A stretch of DNA of 64,000 nt from UBA9732 sp963599445 (GTDB lineage Bacteria; Spirochaetota; Spirochaetia; Sphaerochaetales; Sphaerochaetaceae): the NCBI GenBank assembly GCA_963599445.1, contig CAVBWZ010000006.1, positions 1-64,000 on the forward strand, given 5' to 3'. Numbering within the stretch: the first letter of the stretch is position 1; each line of letters begins with the position of its first letter. Below, one piece after another: positions 38,590-47,174 of the stretch. The notes below the pieces were generated by a model, which was not told the origin of the DNA, ran no database searches, and saw only the letters and a program-made list of their open reading frames with translations. The position numbers were made by a program, and so were the translations under genes.

Positions 38590-38780
38590 TGGAGCCCGCC
38601 ATTGAAGACATCTTCAAGTTCAAGGACAGGGCGTTTGTCTGCATTGAAAGAAACGGAGGCGACTGCAAAGGATGTGCGTTCAATGGAGACGTCGAATCCT
38701 GCGCATCATTCAACTGCCAATATGAAGGCAGAAGCGATTGTACGGATGTCTATTTCAAAGAAGTCAAGGAGGTTTTCTGA
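38586..38780 (+). CDS. Single Cys-module protein
   Basis: 64 residues, ATG 38586 overlapping the previous stop. EDIFKFKDRAFVCIERNGGDC, KGCAF, SCASFNC, then CTDVYFKEVKEV. Sixth and last of the module genes. Confidence 0.65.
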   Translation: MMEPAIEDIFKFKDRAFVCIERNGGDCKGCAFNGDVESCASFNCQYEGRSDCTDVYFKEVKEVF

Positions 38781-38782
38781 TT

Positions 38783-38974
38783 ATGGATTGGTTGGTTGCA
38801 TTCTTCAAATCGGTTGTACTGGTTTATTTCATAGCGGTGGCTGGCGTCATAGCCCTGTCGCTCATGAAGATAGCCAACTTCGTAGACCGCTTCTCGTTAA
38901 GGACGGTGGTCTTGAAGAATCACGAAGAGGATGGTGAAGAAAGTTCACATACCACGGAGGAGAAAGAGGTATGA
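38783..38974 (+). CDS. Small single-span membrane protein
   Basis: 63 residues from ATG 38783 after AAGGAGG. One hydrophobic helix (VLVYFIAVAGVIALSLM, about residues 12-28) and a charged cytoplasmic tail. It could be a holin-like or membrane-anchoring protein; no evidence decides. Confidence 0.6.
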   Translation: MDWLVAFFKSVVLVYFIAVAGVIALSLMKIANFVDRFSLRTVVLKNHEEDGEESSHTTEEKEV

Positions 38975-39132
38975 AACTATCGGATCTTATCAAAAAACTG
39001 AACGAGGATTTGGACAAATACGGAGACGTAGATGTTGCTGTGCAATGCAGGGATTCAGGGGGAGACTATCCGTTTGAAACGGATGATGTCTACTGTTCCT
39101 GGAGCGAACGCGAAAAGGTCTACAAACTGTAA
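38971..39132 (+). CDS. 53-residue acidic phage protein
   Basis: ATG 38971 overlaps the previous stop (ATGA) and follows AAAGAGG. MKLSDLIKKLNEDLDKYGDV, then a short acidic strand region ending WSEREKVYKL. The opening (helix then YGDVDV) is widespread among small phage proteins of unknown role. Confidence 0.6.
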   Translation: MKLSDLIKKLNEDLDKYGDVDVAVQCRDSGGDYPFETDDVYCSWSEREKVYKL

Positions 39133-39148
39133 TGGAGGAGAAAGACGT

Positions 39149-39394
39149 ATGACTACCAAGAAACGAAAGGCCATCATGGCTTGCGCCATGAATCTGATGG
39201 ATGCCTATGACGATTTGGCGAACGCTGAAGGCGAAGAAGAATACAACGATGCCACACAGGAGTACAACTGGAGGCTTTCCTATCTTTCAGACCTCACAGG
39301 ACTCACAAGACTATTTATTGAATCTGAATTGCATAAACGGGACGAATGCACCTACAACCTTGATTGGCTGAGGACTTTGGGAGTTGAGATATGA
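39149..39394 (+). CDS. Hypothetical phage protein
   Basis: 81 residues from ATG 39149 after GGAGGAGAAAG. All-helical, acidic (MACAMNLMDAYDDLANAEGE). Unknown. Confidence 0.55.
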   Translation: MTTKKRKAIMACAMNLMDAYDDLANAEGEEEYNDATQEYNWRLSYLSDLTGLTRLFIESELHKRDECTYNLDWLRTLGVEI

Positions 39395-39603
39395 ACAGAA
39401 GACAGATGAAGCATCACATACTGGTAATCGTACAGAAGATGCGCAAGTCCACGAATCGTCATCCCAATCAAATCAGAGGCAATCATCGACTCAAGAGGTG
39501 TATGTTCGCAGAGTATGGAATCAGATTCAGAAGCTGTAGAAAAGCATTGGAGTACGATTCAAGCAAGACGATGAGAGCGAGGAGAAAGGAGAAGAAATGC
39601 TGA
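39391..39603 (+). CDS. Basic hypothetical phage protein
   Basis: 70 residues, coupled to the previous gene by ATGA. Very rich in Arg/Lys/His, with no acidic stretch, so nucleic-acid binding is likely. Unknown family. Confidence 0.5.
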   Translation: MNRRQMKHHILVIVQKMRKSTNRHPNQIRGNHRLKRCMFAEYGIRFRSCRKALEYDSSKTMRARRKEKKC

Positions 39604-39821
39604 TAACAATTGATACGCAGAGGATAGTGGAGATACTGGCAAGCTACGTCAACGGACGCAGGGAGTGCGAAGCCAGCGAGGACTGGTACAACGCCAAGGT
39701 CTGGAAGGACAGGTTCGACAACGCCGTCTACTTCCTCTGGAGTCTTGGAATCGATGCATACCACGACGAAGACCTTGGAGCGATAAAGGTCGAGACGGAA
39801 GACGTGCATCTGCTGGGGTGA
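39597..39821 (+). CDS. Hypothetical phage protein
   Basis: 74 residues from ATG 39597 after AAAGGAGAAG. Helical with conserved-looking aromatic pairs (DWYNAKVWKDRFDNAVYFLW). Unknown. Confidence 0.55.
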   Translation: MLITIDTQRIVEILASYVNGRRECEASEDWYNAKVWKDRFDNAVYFLWSLGIDAYHDEDLGAIKVETEDVHLLG

Positions 39822-39824
39822 GAT

Positions 39825-40046
39825 ATGAAAGACGATTATATAGAACTGTCGCTTATGCTTATACCTTTCATTATAGTCCTTCAAATATTTGCTGTCATGG
39901 CAAAGCTAGGGGGTTACATAGACTGGTCTTGGTGGTGGGTGTTTTCTCCAATGTGGATAGCACCCGTATTGACGATAATATGGTGCTTCTGCATCGCTTC
40001 CATAATTGTAAGGATGCAAACGAAAGACAAGGAGGATTTCAAATGA
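39825..40046 (+). CDS. Small two-span membrane protein, Trp-rich (copy 1)
   Basis: 73 residues. Two hydrophobic segments flank the motif IDWSWWWVFSPMW. The same motif occurs in the next gene. Proteins of this type are common in phages of gut bacteria; their role is unknown. Confidence 0.65.
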   Translation: MKDDYIELSLMLIPFIIVLQIFAVMAKLGGYIDWSWWWVFSPMWIAPVLTIIWCFCIASIIVRMQTKDKEDFK

Positions 40047-40240
40047 ATGACGTAAGGTTTCCATCGATGGTTTCCATCTTACAGATAGTCCTGATCGTTT
40101 TGAAGCTGTGCGCTGTAATCGACTGGGCTTGGGGTTGGGTGTTCGCCCCTTTGTGGATGACGGCTACAATCTACGCCGTTCTATTCGTGGTGCTGGTGTT
40201 AGTACCTTGGCTGAAGGAGCGTCTGCATGGCAAGGACTAG
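40043..40240 (+). CDS. Small two-span membrane protein, Trp-rich (copy 2)
   Basis: 65 residues, ATG 40043 overlapping the previous stop. IDWAWGWVFAPLW is the counterpart of the motif in copy 1. It ends with a positive tail KERLHGKD. Last gene before the packaging module. Confidence 0.65.
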   Translation: MNDVRFPSMVSILQIVLIVLKLCAVIDWAWGWVFAPLWMTATIYAVLFVVLVLVPWLKERLHGKD

Positions 40241-40318
40241 GATGCATTATGTGCATTATATCTTGTCATATGCAACCGTAAGTATGTGAAGAATAATAGT
40301 ACATCGAATTAATATCAT

Positions 40319-40342
40319 CTTCGCACGTGTACACGCACGAAG
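40319..40342. other. Stem-loop between early and late phage genes
   Basis: CTTCG-CA-CGTG-TA-CACG-CA-CGAAG: a nested symmetrical stem centred on the palindrome CGTGTACACG. There is no U tract. The surrounding gap (40241-40403) holds this and one copy of the repeated 40360 motif. Confidence 0.45.
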
Positions 40343-40359
40343 GCCGGCATGGCATGACG

Positions 40360-40378
40360 AGCCGTCCCGACTTCGTTT
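40360..40378 (+). promoter_or_regulatory. Phage repeated motif AGCCGTCCCGACTTCGTTT, site 1
   Basis: 44 nt before the small terminase start. The same motif is at 42562 and 61626. Promoter-like placement before three late genes; function not proven. Confidence 0.4.
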
Positions 40379-40403
40379 CTAGATTACGTTCTTTTCAAAT
40401 ACC

Positions 40404-40928
40404 ATGGAAAATACCATGGAAAATACAGGGAAAAGGCAGGAAAAAGGCGGTTTAATACTCGATAAATACTTGGAAAGCTCCCTAAAAGGCTTGGAAATCC
40501 AGAATAAATCCAAGAAAAGAGGCAGGCCGGCCAAGACGGCTGAGGATGTGGCAGACAAGGCCATAAGGGAGAAGGTGTCGGAATATTTCATTTCTACGCC
40601 TGAAGATGATTGGACGTACTCAGGAATGGCCCGTGCCTTAGGGTTCAGAGGTGCACCCTCGTTCATCAGAGCCGCCCAGCAAAACAAGGGTTCCGCCCTT
40701 TCCGATGCCCTCTCCAGGATAGAGGAGCACTATGAGAAGATGCTTCTCATGCCGAAGATCTCAACGGGTGCTATATTCGCCCTGAAACAGGTGGGATGGG
40801 ACGACAGACAGAAGGTGGAGGCCGAAGTCAAGAAGGTCTCGGTCGAAGTTAGGCTGGAGGCGGGGCTGGACGATTTGGCCAAGACCCTAAACCCCACTGC
40901 CGCAGAGACGAAGGTGGAGGTCGTCTAG
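40404..40928 (+). CDS. Probable terminase small subunit
   Basis: 174 residues. A helix-turn-helix-like segment lies at about 70-95 (WTYSGMARALGFRGAPSFI), followed by a long helical region ending VKKVSVEVRLEAGLDDL. This matches DNA-recognition small terminases, and the gene directly precedes the large subunit (1 bp apart). ATG 40404 lacks a clear ribosome site; ATG 40416 is an alternative. The initial sequence MENTMENTGK is a tandem repeat of MENT. Confidence 0.65.
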   Translation: MENTMENTGKRQEKGGLILDKYLESSLKGLEIQNKSKKRGRPAKTAEDVADKAIREKVSEYFISTPEDDWTYSGMARALGFRGAPSFIRAAQQNKGSALSDALSRIEEHYEKMLLMPKISTGAIFALKQVGWDDRQKVEAEVKKVSVEVRLEAGLDDLAKTLNPTAAETKVEVV

Positions 40929-40929
40929 T

Positions 40930-42618
40930 ATGGCTGCACCGTCCGTCCCCGATTGGGCCAAAGGTCTTCCGAAGCTCTCCTTCGAATATCCCAGGATGTC
41001 TCGACTTCTTTTTCACGACACTGTGGATGCCATACACGGAGAGGCAAGAGGAAGGGGGCAGCTCAAGCAGGCCATGCGGAGATGCAGCGAGGAGAGCCTT
41101 TTCTACTTCGTCATATACATCCTCCACTGGACGTTCCTGGACAACGACTTCGCATATGCGCTCTGCGCCAAATGCCAGGGTGATGGGAGATGGGGCCGCA
41201 TGTGGATCCTAGCCCGCGAACACTACAAGTCCACGATAATAACCATAGCCGAAACCATTCGGGACACTCTTCTGCATCCGGAGGAGACGACGCTGATCTA
41301 CTCCTACAAATTCGACATCGCTAAGGACAACTTCTACGCCCCCATCAAGAAGGAGTTGGAATCCAATCCCCGGATACAGATGATATGGCCTGACGTCGTA
41401 TACGGCCCGGACGAGAAGCCCGAAGTCTGGACCGCTACTGCACTCAACGTGAAGAGAAGGGCCAACCGCAAGGAGTTCTCGCTTGCCTGTGCGTCGCTCT
41501 TCAGCCAGCTGACGGGGACGCACTATGACAAACTGCTGGACGACGACTGCGTCACGGAGGAGAACTGCCAGACGGAGGAGAGCATCAGGCAGACCCGCAA
41601 GTATTGGGAGATGTCCAGGAACACAGGCAACACGAAGGCTCTCAGATACTGCACGATCGGCACCTTCTACTCCTCAGGCGACCTCTACTGCCACATCATG
41701 AAGGAAGGGCTGTGCGAAGTGGTTCTGCAGCCATGCTACGACGAGGACGGAAAAGGTGTCCTGTACTCTAACGAGGCCCTTGCGACCAAGAGGAAGGTGC
41801 TTGGAAGCGCCGTGTTCGCGACCCAGATGCTGCTCGACCCCCAGGCCGGTGCCGCCATGGCCTTCAAGCGCGAGTACATGAAATGGTGGAGGCCCTCGAT
41901 ATTCAAAGGACTCAACATCTACGTGTTCGTGGACCCCGCAGGAGAAGTGTCCAGAAGAAGGGACAACACCGTCATCCTCACCATCGCATTGGACAGCGCG
42001 GACAACTTCTATCTGATAGACATCATCAGGGACAAGCTTACGCTTACCCAGAAGACCGAGAACCTTTTCAGGCTCTACAGGACATATAGGCCCCGGCTTG
42101 TCTTCTACGAGAAGAACGGGGCTGCATGCGACGTCCCCCACATCGAGGAGGAGCAGGCTAGAAACAACTTCAGATTCCCCATAACGAAGCTGGTGCAGAC
42201 CCGGAACAAAGGGGAGAGGATAGATGCACTGCTTCCCCTCTTCGAACAGGGGCGCATCTATTTTCCGGAAGGCGGCTGCGTGCATCGCAACTGGGAGGGA
42301 AGGGACGAGGACATGCTCGATTCGTTCATAAGGGACGAGCTTCTGGTCTATCCCCACTGCACCCATGACGATGCGCTGGACGACCTTGCGAACATCCTGC
42401 ATCCGACATGCTCAGAGAAGATGCAGAGGCCCGACGAGATGAGCGAGGAGATGGAGATCTACCGCGCCATGCAGCGCAAGGGCATGTCGCTCCTGCCTCT
42501 TGGAGGTTCAGAGGAGTACGATCCGTTCGCGGAATACCGTGATTCGGATGGCCCTTCCGCGAGCCGTCCCGACTTCGCTTTGGATTTTGTCGAAAGAAAG
42601 GGAGAATGGTTCTCATGA
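40930..42618 (+). CDS. Terminase large subunit (T7-like)
   Basis: 562 residues. N-terminal packaging ATPase: the P-loop is the podovirus variant AREHYKST (about residues 97-104), and YDKLLDDDCV (about 198-207) is Walker B. C-terminal RNase-H-like nuclease: YVFVDPAGEVSRRRDN (about 332-347) gives the first Asp and HDDALDDLANIL (about 479-490) the last. It drives DNA into the prohead and cuts it. The C-terminal tail ASRPDFALDF is encoded by one copy of the repeated motif at 42562. Confidence 0.9.
   Translation: MAAPSVPDWAKGLPKLSFEYPRMSRLLFHDTVDAIHGEARGRGQLKQAMRRCSEESLFYFVIYILHWTFLDNDFAYALCAKCQGDGRWGRMWILAREHYKSTIITIAETIRDTLLHPEETTLIYSYKFDIAKDNFYAPIKKELESNPRIQMIWPDVVYGPDEKPEVWTATALNVKRRANRKEFSLACASLFSQLTGTHYDKLLDDDCVTEENCQTEESIRQTRKYWEMSRNTGNTKALRYCTIGTFYSSGDLYCHIMKEGLCEVVLQPCYDEDGKGVLYSNEALATKRKVLGSAVFATQMLLDPQAGAAMAFKREYMKWWRPSIFKGLNIYVFVDPAGEVSRRRDNTVILTIALDSADNFYLIDIIRDKLTLTQKTENLFRLYRTYRPRLVFYEKNGAACDVPHIEEEQARNNFRFPITKLVQTRNKGERIDALLPLFEQGRIYFPEGGCVHRNWEGRDEDMLDSFIRDELLVYPHCTHDDALDDLANILHPTCSEKMQRPDEMSEEMEIYRAMQRKGMSLLPLGGSEEYDPFAEYRDSDGPSASRPDFALDFVERKGEWFS
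42562..42580 (+). promoter_or_regulatory. Phage repeated motif, site 2
   Basis: AGCCGTCCCGACTTCGCTT, inside the 3' end of the large terminase gene, 53 nt before the portal start. It is identical over 18 nt (CGAGCCGTCCCGACTTCG) to site 1. Confidence 0.4.
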
Positions 42619-44285
42619 TGCAGGACGACGCAGACCTCAAGAGGTTCATAACCACAAAGCTCGAACAGATGAAGGCCCGAAGGGCTCTGGTTGACCAGAG
42701 ATGGGTCAAGTGCTGCCAGTTCGTCTCCCACAGGACGTCGGATGTCGATGGGCACGTCCCCGAGAGGCCTTTGTTCTCAGGCATCCCGAAGGATGCTCTC
42801 GCCGTTACGCAGAGGGGCTTTGCAGGCTACCTCCTCAGCCCAAACCTCAGATGGTTCAGATACCGCACGAAGGGCAGAAGGTTCGAGAAGAGCGACACCC
42901 TCTACGGTGCCAACGACTGGCTTGAGGAGGTCGAGGACATCCAGTACACGATATATTCGAACTCACGCTTCTACGCCACGAGCTACGAGGCGATAGAGGA
43001 TGTCCTCACGATAGGCACGAGCTATGAGATGGTCACGGACGACGTAGAGAACGGCAGGATCGTATACGACTGCTACAGCCCTTTTGAGTGCTACATCGCA
43101 GAGGATGGACAGAGGCGTGTCGATACGTTCTTCAGGGAGTATACGCTTACGGCCGACGAAGCCTATTCAAAATGGGGCGAAGAGCTTCCTTCGGAGATTG
43201 TTCAGAAAGTCAGAGGAAACCAGGGGGCCGTGAGATGCTCCTTCGTCCATGCCATATTCCCCAGGCATCATGCAGAGGTGGCGGATGTGAGGATCCCCGC
43301 ATCGGACAGCAAGCCGTATGCTAGTGTGCACTACTGCGCCTCGGTATACAAGGTGTTCAGGACAAGCGGCTACGACGACTTTCCACTGGCTGTGCACCGC
43401 TTCCATCTGGTTCCGGGTTCCCCATATGGAGAATCGCTCGTATCGAAGAACCTTGAGCTTGTGATGGAGAACGACAACATCCACAGGAAGTACAGCACAG
43501 CCGTGGCGAAGCAGGTCGATCCCCCTACGATAGTGCCGCCATCGCTGCAGGGAAGGGCGAATCTCAATGCAGGGGCGATCCTGTATGCGGACGTCAACAG
43601 CGACGGCAAGCCGATGCCGGTGCAGACCTCGATAGACATAACGGCCTTGGCGAAGGAGAAGGCCGATTCCGACCAGACGGTATACAGGGTCTTCTTTGCG
43701 GATCTATTTAACATCCTGATGCGTCAGGAGCGCGAAAGGACCGCCTACGAAGTGTCGGAGTTGAAAGGCGAGAGCCTGATCCTTCTGTCTCAGCTCATAG
43801 GGAACATGCAGGAGGAGAAGCTCAATCCTTTGGTTCTCAGGACCCTTGCGATAATGGTTCGCAACGGATTGGTACCCGAGGCCTCCGACGAACTTAAGGA
43901 GGCGTGGAGGGAAGGGCGCGTCAACGTTGAGCTCGAAGGCCCTCTCATCCAGACGATGAAGCAGTACCACCAGACTTCAGGGCTCACCCAAGGTCTTTCC
44001 TGGATGAGCTCATGGGCGCAGATATTCCCGCAGAGCATCGTCAATGTGGATGGCGACGAAGGAATGAGACAGGGGCTTACGAGCTATGGATTCCCGCAGA
44101 GCATCATAAGGGAACAGGCGGATGTCAGGAAGATAAAGGAACAGCAGGCCATGGCCGAACGTCAGGCCCAGATGCAGCAGAACGCGCTTGCCCAGTCCCA
44201 GGTCTACAGGAACATGGGCGTGGACGCAGAAGACATAGCCGTGCTCCAGCAGGGCAACGAGAACATGCGCAACGGAGGTGTCTGA
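42615..44285 (+). CDS. Portal (head-to-tail connector, T7 gp8-like)
   Basis: About 556 residues. ATG 42615 is preferred (AGGGAG 10 nt upstream, overlapping the terminase stop as ATGATG); ATG 42606 is too near the ribosome site. Head-tail connector features: early KCCQFVSHRTSD, central DNIHRKYSTAVAKQVDPPTIVP and ADLFNILMRQERERTAYEVSELKGE, and a Gln-rich C-terminal helix (EQQAMAERQAQMQQNAL). It forms the dodecameric ring through which DNA passes. Confidence 0.85.
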   Translation: MMQDDADLKRFITTKLEQMKARRALVDQRWVKCCQFVSHRTSDVDGHVPERPLFSGIPKDALAVTQRGFAGYLLSPNLRWFRYRTKGRRFEKSDTLYGANDWLEEVEDIQYTIYSNSRFYATSYEAIEDVLTIGTSYEMVTDDVENGRIVYDCYSPFECYIAEDGQRRVDTFFREYTLTADEAYSKWGEELPSEIVQKVRGNQGAVRCSFVHAIFPRHHAEVADVRIPASDSKPYASVHYCASVYKVFRTSGYDDFPLAVHRFHLVPGSPYGESLVSKNLELVMENDNIHRKYSTAVAKQVDPPTIVPPSLQGRANLNAGAILYADVNSDGKPMPVQTSIDITALAKEKADSDQTVYRVFFADLFNILMRQERERTAYEVSELKGESLILLSQLIGNMQEEKLNPLVLRTLAIMVRNGLVPEASDELKEAWREGRVNVELEGPLIQTMKQYHQTSGLTQGLSWMSSWAQIFPQSIVNVDGDEGMRQGLTSYGFPQSIIREQADVRKIKEQQAMAERQAQMQQNALAQSQVYRNMGVDAEDIAVLQQGNENMRNGGV

Positions 44286-44608
44286 TGGTTTCCGCAAGGT
44301 ATGGAATAAGCCATGAGGCGTTTCAGGAAAGGGAAAGGCTCAAGGCCTTCTACAACAACCCCATAGGAAGGGCCGAGCTCTGCGACATAATCCGTTGCGG
44401 CGGACTTCTTGGAAAGATACCGGCCATGGACGAATCCAAGGCCATGATAGCGGCCCACAACTTTGCGGTTGAGAAGCTGGAGAGGCTGGGACTATTGGAT
44501 GAAGAAGGTCTAGAGGACCTTGTCAGATATTTGCTCGACAGGGAGCCGACGAAGTATCCGTCCGCGACACCTGCCGGAGAGGAGGAACGAACATGTTTGG
44601 AAACATGA
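44285..44608 (+). CDS. Small virion-cluster protein
   Basis: 107 residues from ATG 44285 (TGATG overlap with the portal). Helical; FYNNPIGRAELCDIIRCGG then DESKAMIAAHNFAVEKLERLG. Position between portal and scaffold is where T7-like phages of gut bacteria often have a small unassigned gene. Confidence 0.55.
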   Translation: MVSARYGISHEAFQERERLKAFYNNPIGRAELCDIIRCGGLLGKIPAMDESKAMIAAHNFAVEKLERLGLLDEEGLEDLVRYLLDREPTKYPSATPAGEEERTCLET

Positions 44609-45438
44609 TGGGTAGGATTGCATTTCTGCTTGCACCCGATGGAGCCGCAGCCGGTCCGGCGGTCGATGACACGATCCCGACGTATCCTGGCGAAGAGGTG
44701 GTTCCAGATGACGGAAGGGCCGATGCCGAAGCCAAACCTGAAGGTGGAGAGACAACCGAACAGGAGCAGCAGAGGCCCGGCGTCGCCGAAGGCATGGAGA
44801 CAGGCTCCGCGAAGAACGATGGGGCGAAGGTTCCTGCATGGATGGCCCAGCTTCCCAACGACCTCAAGAACGACCCTTCATTGGCCAGCTACCGTACGGT
44901 GGGCGACCTTGCAAGGGCATTGAAGTCCAAGGAGGCCGAGAAGCCTGCAGAAAGCCGGAAGGCTCCGTCCGAAAGCGTCTCCGAACCAATGAAATACGAG
45001 AATTTCTCCAAGAGACTGAAAGAGGACATCGACCCCTACGGGACGATATCCGATGGTCTTGTGGACGAGCTCCAGACGATGGGCATTCCACAGGACAAGG
45101 CCGAGAGGATACTCGATGCAGTGGAAGGAAGGACCGTCGATTCGTATGCCAAGCTCGTCAAGGACGGAATAAGGCACACAGAGGGTGAGGTCCGCAAGCT
45201 GTGGGGTAGGGAGTTCGACAAGAACTGTGCCCTGATGGCTAGGGGATACCAGGCCCTCAAGGACGATGACGGAAGCCTTCAGAAGAGACTGGACGAAGAG
45301 GGGGCTTCGTGCTCGCCTGCGGTCTGGGATCTCCTTTCACGCGTAGGAAGGCTCGTCGCGGAGGACAAGGCATCGGAGAGCCAGAGAAGGACCGCTCCGA
45401 CGATTGACCTGGACGATCTTCCGGAGTATCCGAAGTAA
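44593..45438 (+). CDS. Scaffolding protein
   Basis: 281 residues. Pro/Glu-rich disordered first 85 residues, then helices (PAWMAQLPNDLKNDPSLASY, AERILDAVEGRTVDSYAKLVKDGI) and an acidic end. Low complexity, charge and position directly before the capsid gene match podovirus scaffolds. It would guide prohead assembly and then leave. Confidence 0.75.
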   Translation: MFGNMMGRIAFLLAPDGAAAGPAVDDTIPTYPGEEVVPDDGRADAEAKPEGGETTEQEQQRPGVAEGMETGSAKNDGAKVPAWMAQLPNDLKNDPSLASYRTVGDLARALKSKEAEKPAESRKAPSESVSEPMKYENFSKRLKEDIDPYGTISDGLVDELQTMGIPQDKAERILDAVEGRTVDSYAKLVKDGIRHTEGEVRKLWGREFDKNCALMARGYQALKDDDGSLQKRLDEEGASCSPAVWDLLSRVGRLVAEDKASESQRRTAPTIDLDDLPEYPK

Positions 45439-45469
45439 GGCCGCTTTCTGGAGGAAGAAGAAGGGCTAG

Positions 45470-46471
45470 ATGCCAAAGAGCTACCTTACACTGACGGACG
45501 TGGCTCAGATGACGAACAACGGCAACATAATGAAGTTCGTCCATGAGTTCCAGAAGCACGTCACCCTTTTCAACAGCCTTCCGATGAGGGCTTCCAGCGA
45601 GATCCTAAAGGACCATTCCGCTGTAGTCGAAGAGATTCCTGGAGGAACCTGGACGGGTCTGGACAGAGATGTCAAGCCCAACAAGGGACGCTTCGGAAAG
45701 AGGGAGGAGAACATAGCGTTGATAGAGTCATGGAGCGAATACAACGAGAAGACCATGATGGTCGCACCGGACTCCAATGCACTCAGATGGGAGAACGACT
45801 CGCTTCACGTGGCGGGCATGAGCCTGGATGCCGAGACGGGTCTTCTGTACGGCAATCCGGATGTGGACGAATACCAGCCACTTGGATTCATGCCTAGGAT
45901 GAACGTAATCACGGACAACCATGCGATGAAGGGCGGCGCAAGACAGAAGCATGTGTGCCTCAGCGCAGGTGGGACCAACAGCGGCAACATGGGGAGCATC
46001 CTGCTTGTCGGCAAGGGACCGCAGGCTGCGAGCCTGATATACCCCAGGAATGTAAGGAACGGAGGTCTCATGTTCGAGGCCTATGGCTTCGAGAACATGA
46101 AGGGCGAAGAGGGCGGATACATCCGCAGGGCACTGAGCCACTTCCAGTTGATGTTCGGACTTTCCATCAACAACCGTCAGACGGTATGCAGGATCGCCAA
46201 CATCGACGTCGCCGACTCCACCAGCGTGGGGAAGATATCCGATGCCCTGTACGAGGCGTTCGCGTCCATTCCAAGGGAATACCGCGCAAGCGTGGACATC
46301 TGGGCTCCGGCGGACGTGATCCTTGCCATGCGCAAGGCCTACAACGAGAGGGTGAAGCCTACCACGTACAACGATGCCGTTCCGAAGAACGCCATCGGCG
46401 ACGTGCAGTTCGACAGATTCGTCATACAGCAGTGCGACAGCATGTTGATGACGGAAGCCACCGTGGCATGA
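45470..46471 (+). CDS. Major capsid protein
   Basis: 333 residues from ATG 45470. Typical for short-tailed phages of this group: N-terminal arm MPKSYLTLTDVAQMTN, long loop with DHSAVVEEIPGGTW and KREENIALIESWSEYNEKTM, then a core ending IGDVQFDRFVIQQCDSML. Assigned mainly from length, fold-like pattern and position after the scaffold. AAGGGC upstream is the ribosome site. Confidence 0.8.
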   Translation: MPKSYLTLTDVAQMTNNGNIMKFVHEFQKHVTLFNSLPMRASSEILKDHSAVVEEIPGGTWTGLDRDVKPNKGRFGKREENIALIESWSEYNEKTMMVAPDSNALRWENDSLHVAGMSLDAETGLLYGNPDVDEYQPLGFMPRMNVITDNHAMKGGARQKHVCLSAGGTNSGNMGSILLVGKGPQAASLIYPRNVRNGGLMFEAYGFENMKGEEGGYIRRALSHFQLMFGLSINNRQTVCRIANIDVADSTSVGKISDALYEAFASIPREYRASVDIWAPADVILAMRKAYNERVKPTTYNDAVPKNAIGDVQFDRFVIQQCDSMLMTEATVA

Positions 46472-46487
46472 CCGTAAGGAGGTGAAT

Positions 46488-46892
46488 ATGCCAATCAGAG
46501 AAGAGTGCATGGATCTGTTCGGATACATCTCCGGACAGAAATACTACAAGGAAAAGGCCTTCACCTCATCGGCCGTGACAGGCAACTCGATCGACCTTGG
46601 GGCCGATCGCCCCGCCATCGTCGATGAGTACCGTGTGGTGATGAAGCTCACCGAGGCGGGTGCAGGCGGAACGTCGGGGGTCGCCAAGATCCAGGACAGT
46701 GCGGACGGCTCCACATGGGCCGACCTCATCGTAGGTGATACCGTGCTGCTTGCCAATATGACCAAGGACAAGGAGCTTCTGAATGCACGTCTGCCCCAGA
46801 CATGCAGACGCTATGTCAGAGGCGTGTTCACTCCTTCCGGTACGTTCACCGCCGGCAAGGTGTATGGAAACGTAGAGGTTCTGCCTTCGTAA
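46488..46892 (+). CDS. Capsid-associated (Bbp16-like) protein
   Basis: 134 residues from ATG 46488 with AAGGAGGTG upstream. KAFTSSAVTGNSIDLGADRPA is the opening of Bbp16-like virion proteins, followed by a jelly-roll-like series (VMKLTEAGAGGTSGVAKIQDS, RRYVRGVFTPSGTFTAGKV). A capsid stabilising or decoration protein is expected. Confidence 0.6.
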   Translation: MPIREECMDLFGYISGQKYYKEKAFTSSAVTGNSIDLGADRPAIVDEYRVVMKLTEAGAGGTSGVAKIQDSADGSTWADLIVGDTVLLANMTKDKELLNARLPQTCRRYVRGVFTPSGTFTAGKVYGNVEVLPS

Positions 46893-46910
46893 GGCGGAAG
46901 GAGGTGCCGC

Positions 46911-47174
46911 ATGTATCTGCAATACCGATTCACGCAGAGATGCTTCTTCGATGGAGCAATCAGGGAGAAGGGTCAGGAAACCATCCTTGAGGAAGGCATA
47001 GGGGATTCGTTCCCTTGGCTTGAAAGGTGCGTCATGGACGAGGCTGTGAAGAGGATGCAGTCCCCTGTCGAAGGGGCATGCGGTACATCGATGGAAGAAG
47101 GAAAGGCGAAGGCGCCCCGCAGAAAGGGCGCCAAAGCCGTTCCAACGGGAAACGACGGGGTCCAGGAAGTATGA
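46911..47174 (+). CDS. Small hypothetical virion-cluster protein
   Basis: 87 residues from ATG 46911. N-terminal folded part (YLQYRFTQRCFFDGAI), C-terminal basic tail with KAPRRKGAKA. Unknown. Stop overlaps the next start (ATGA). Confidence 0.5.
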   Translation: MYLQYRFTQRCFFDGAIREKGQETILEEGIGDSFPWLERCVMDEAVKRMQSPVEGACGTSMEEGKAKAPRRKGAKAVPTGNDGVQEV

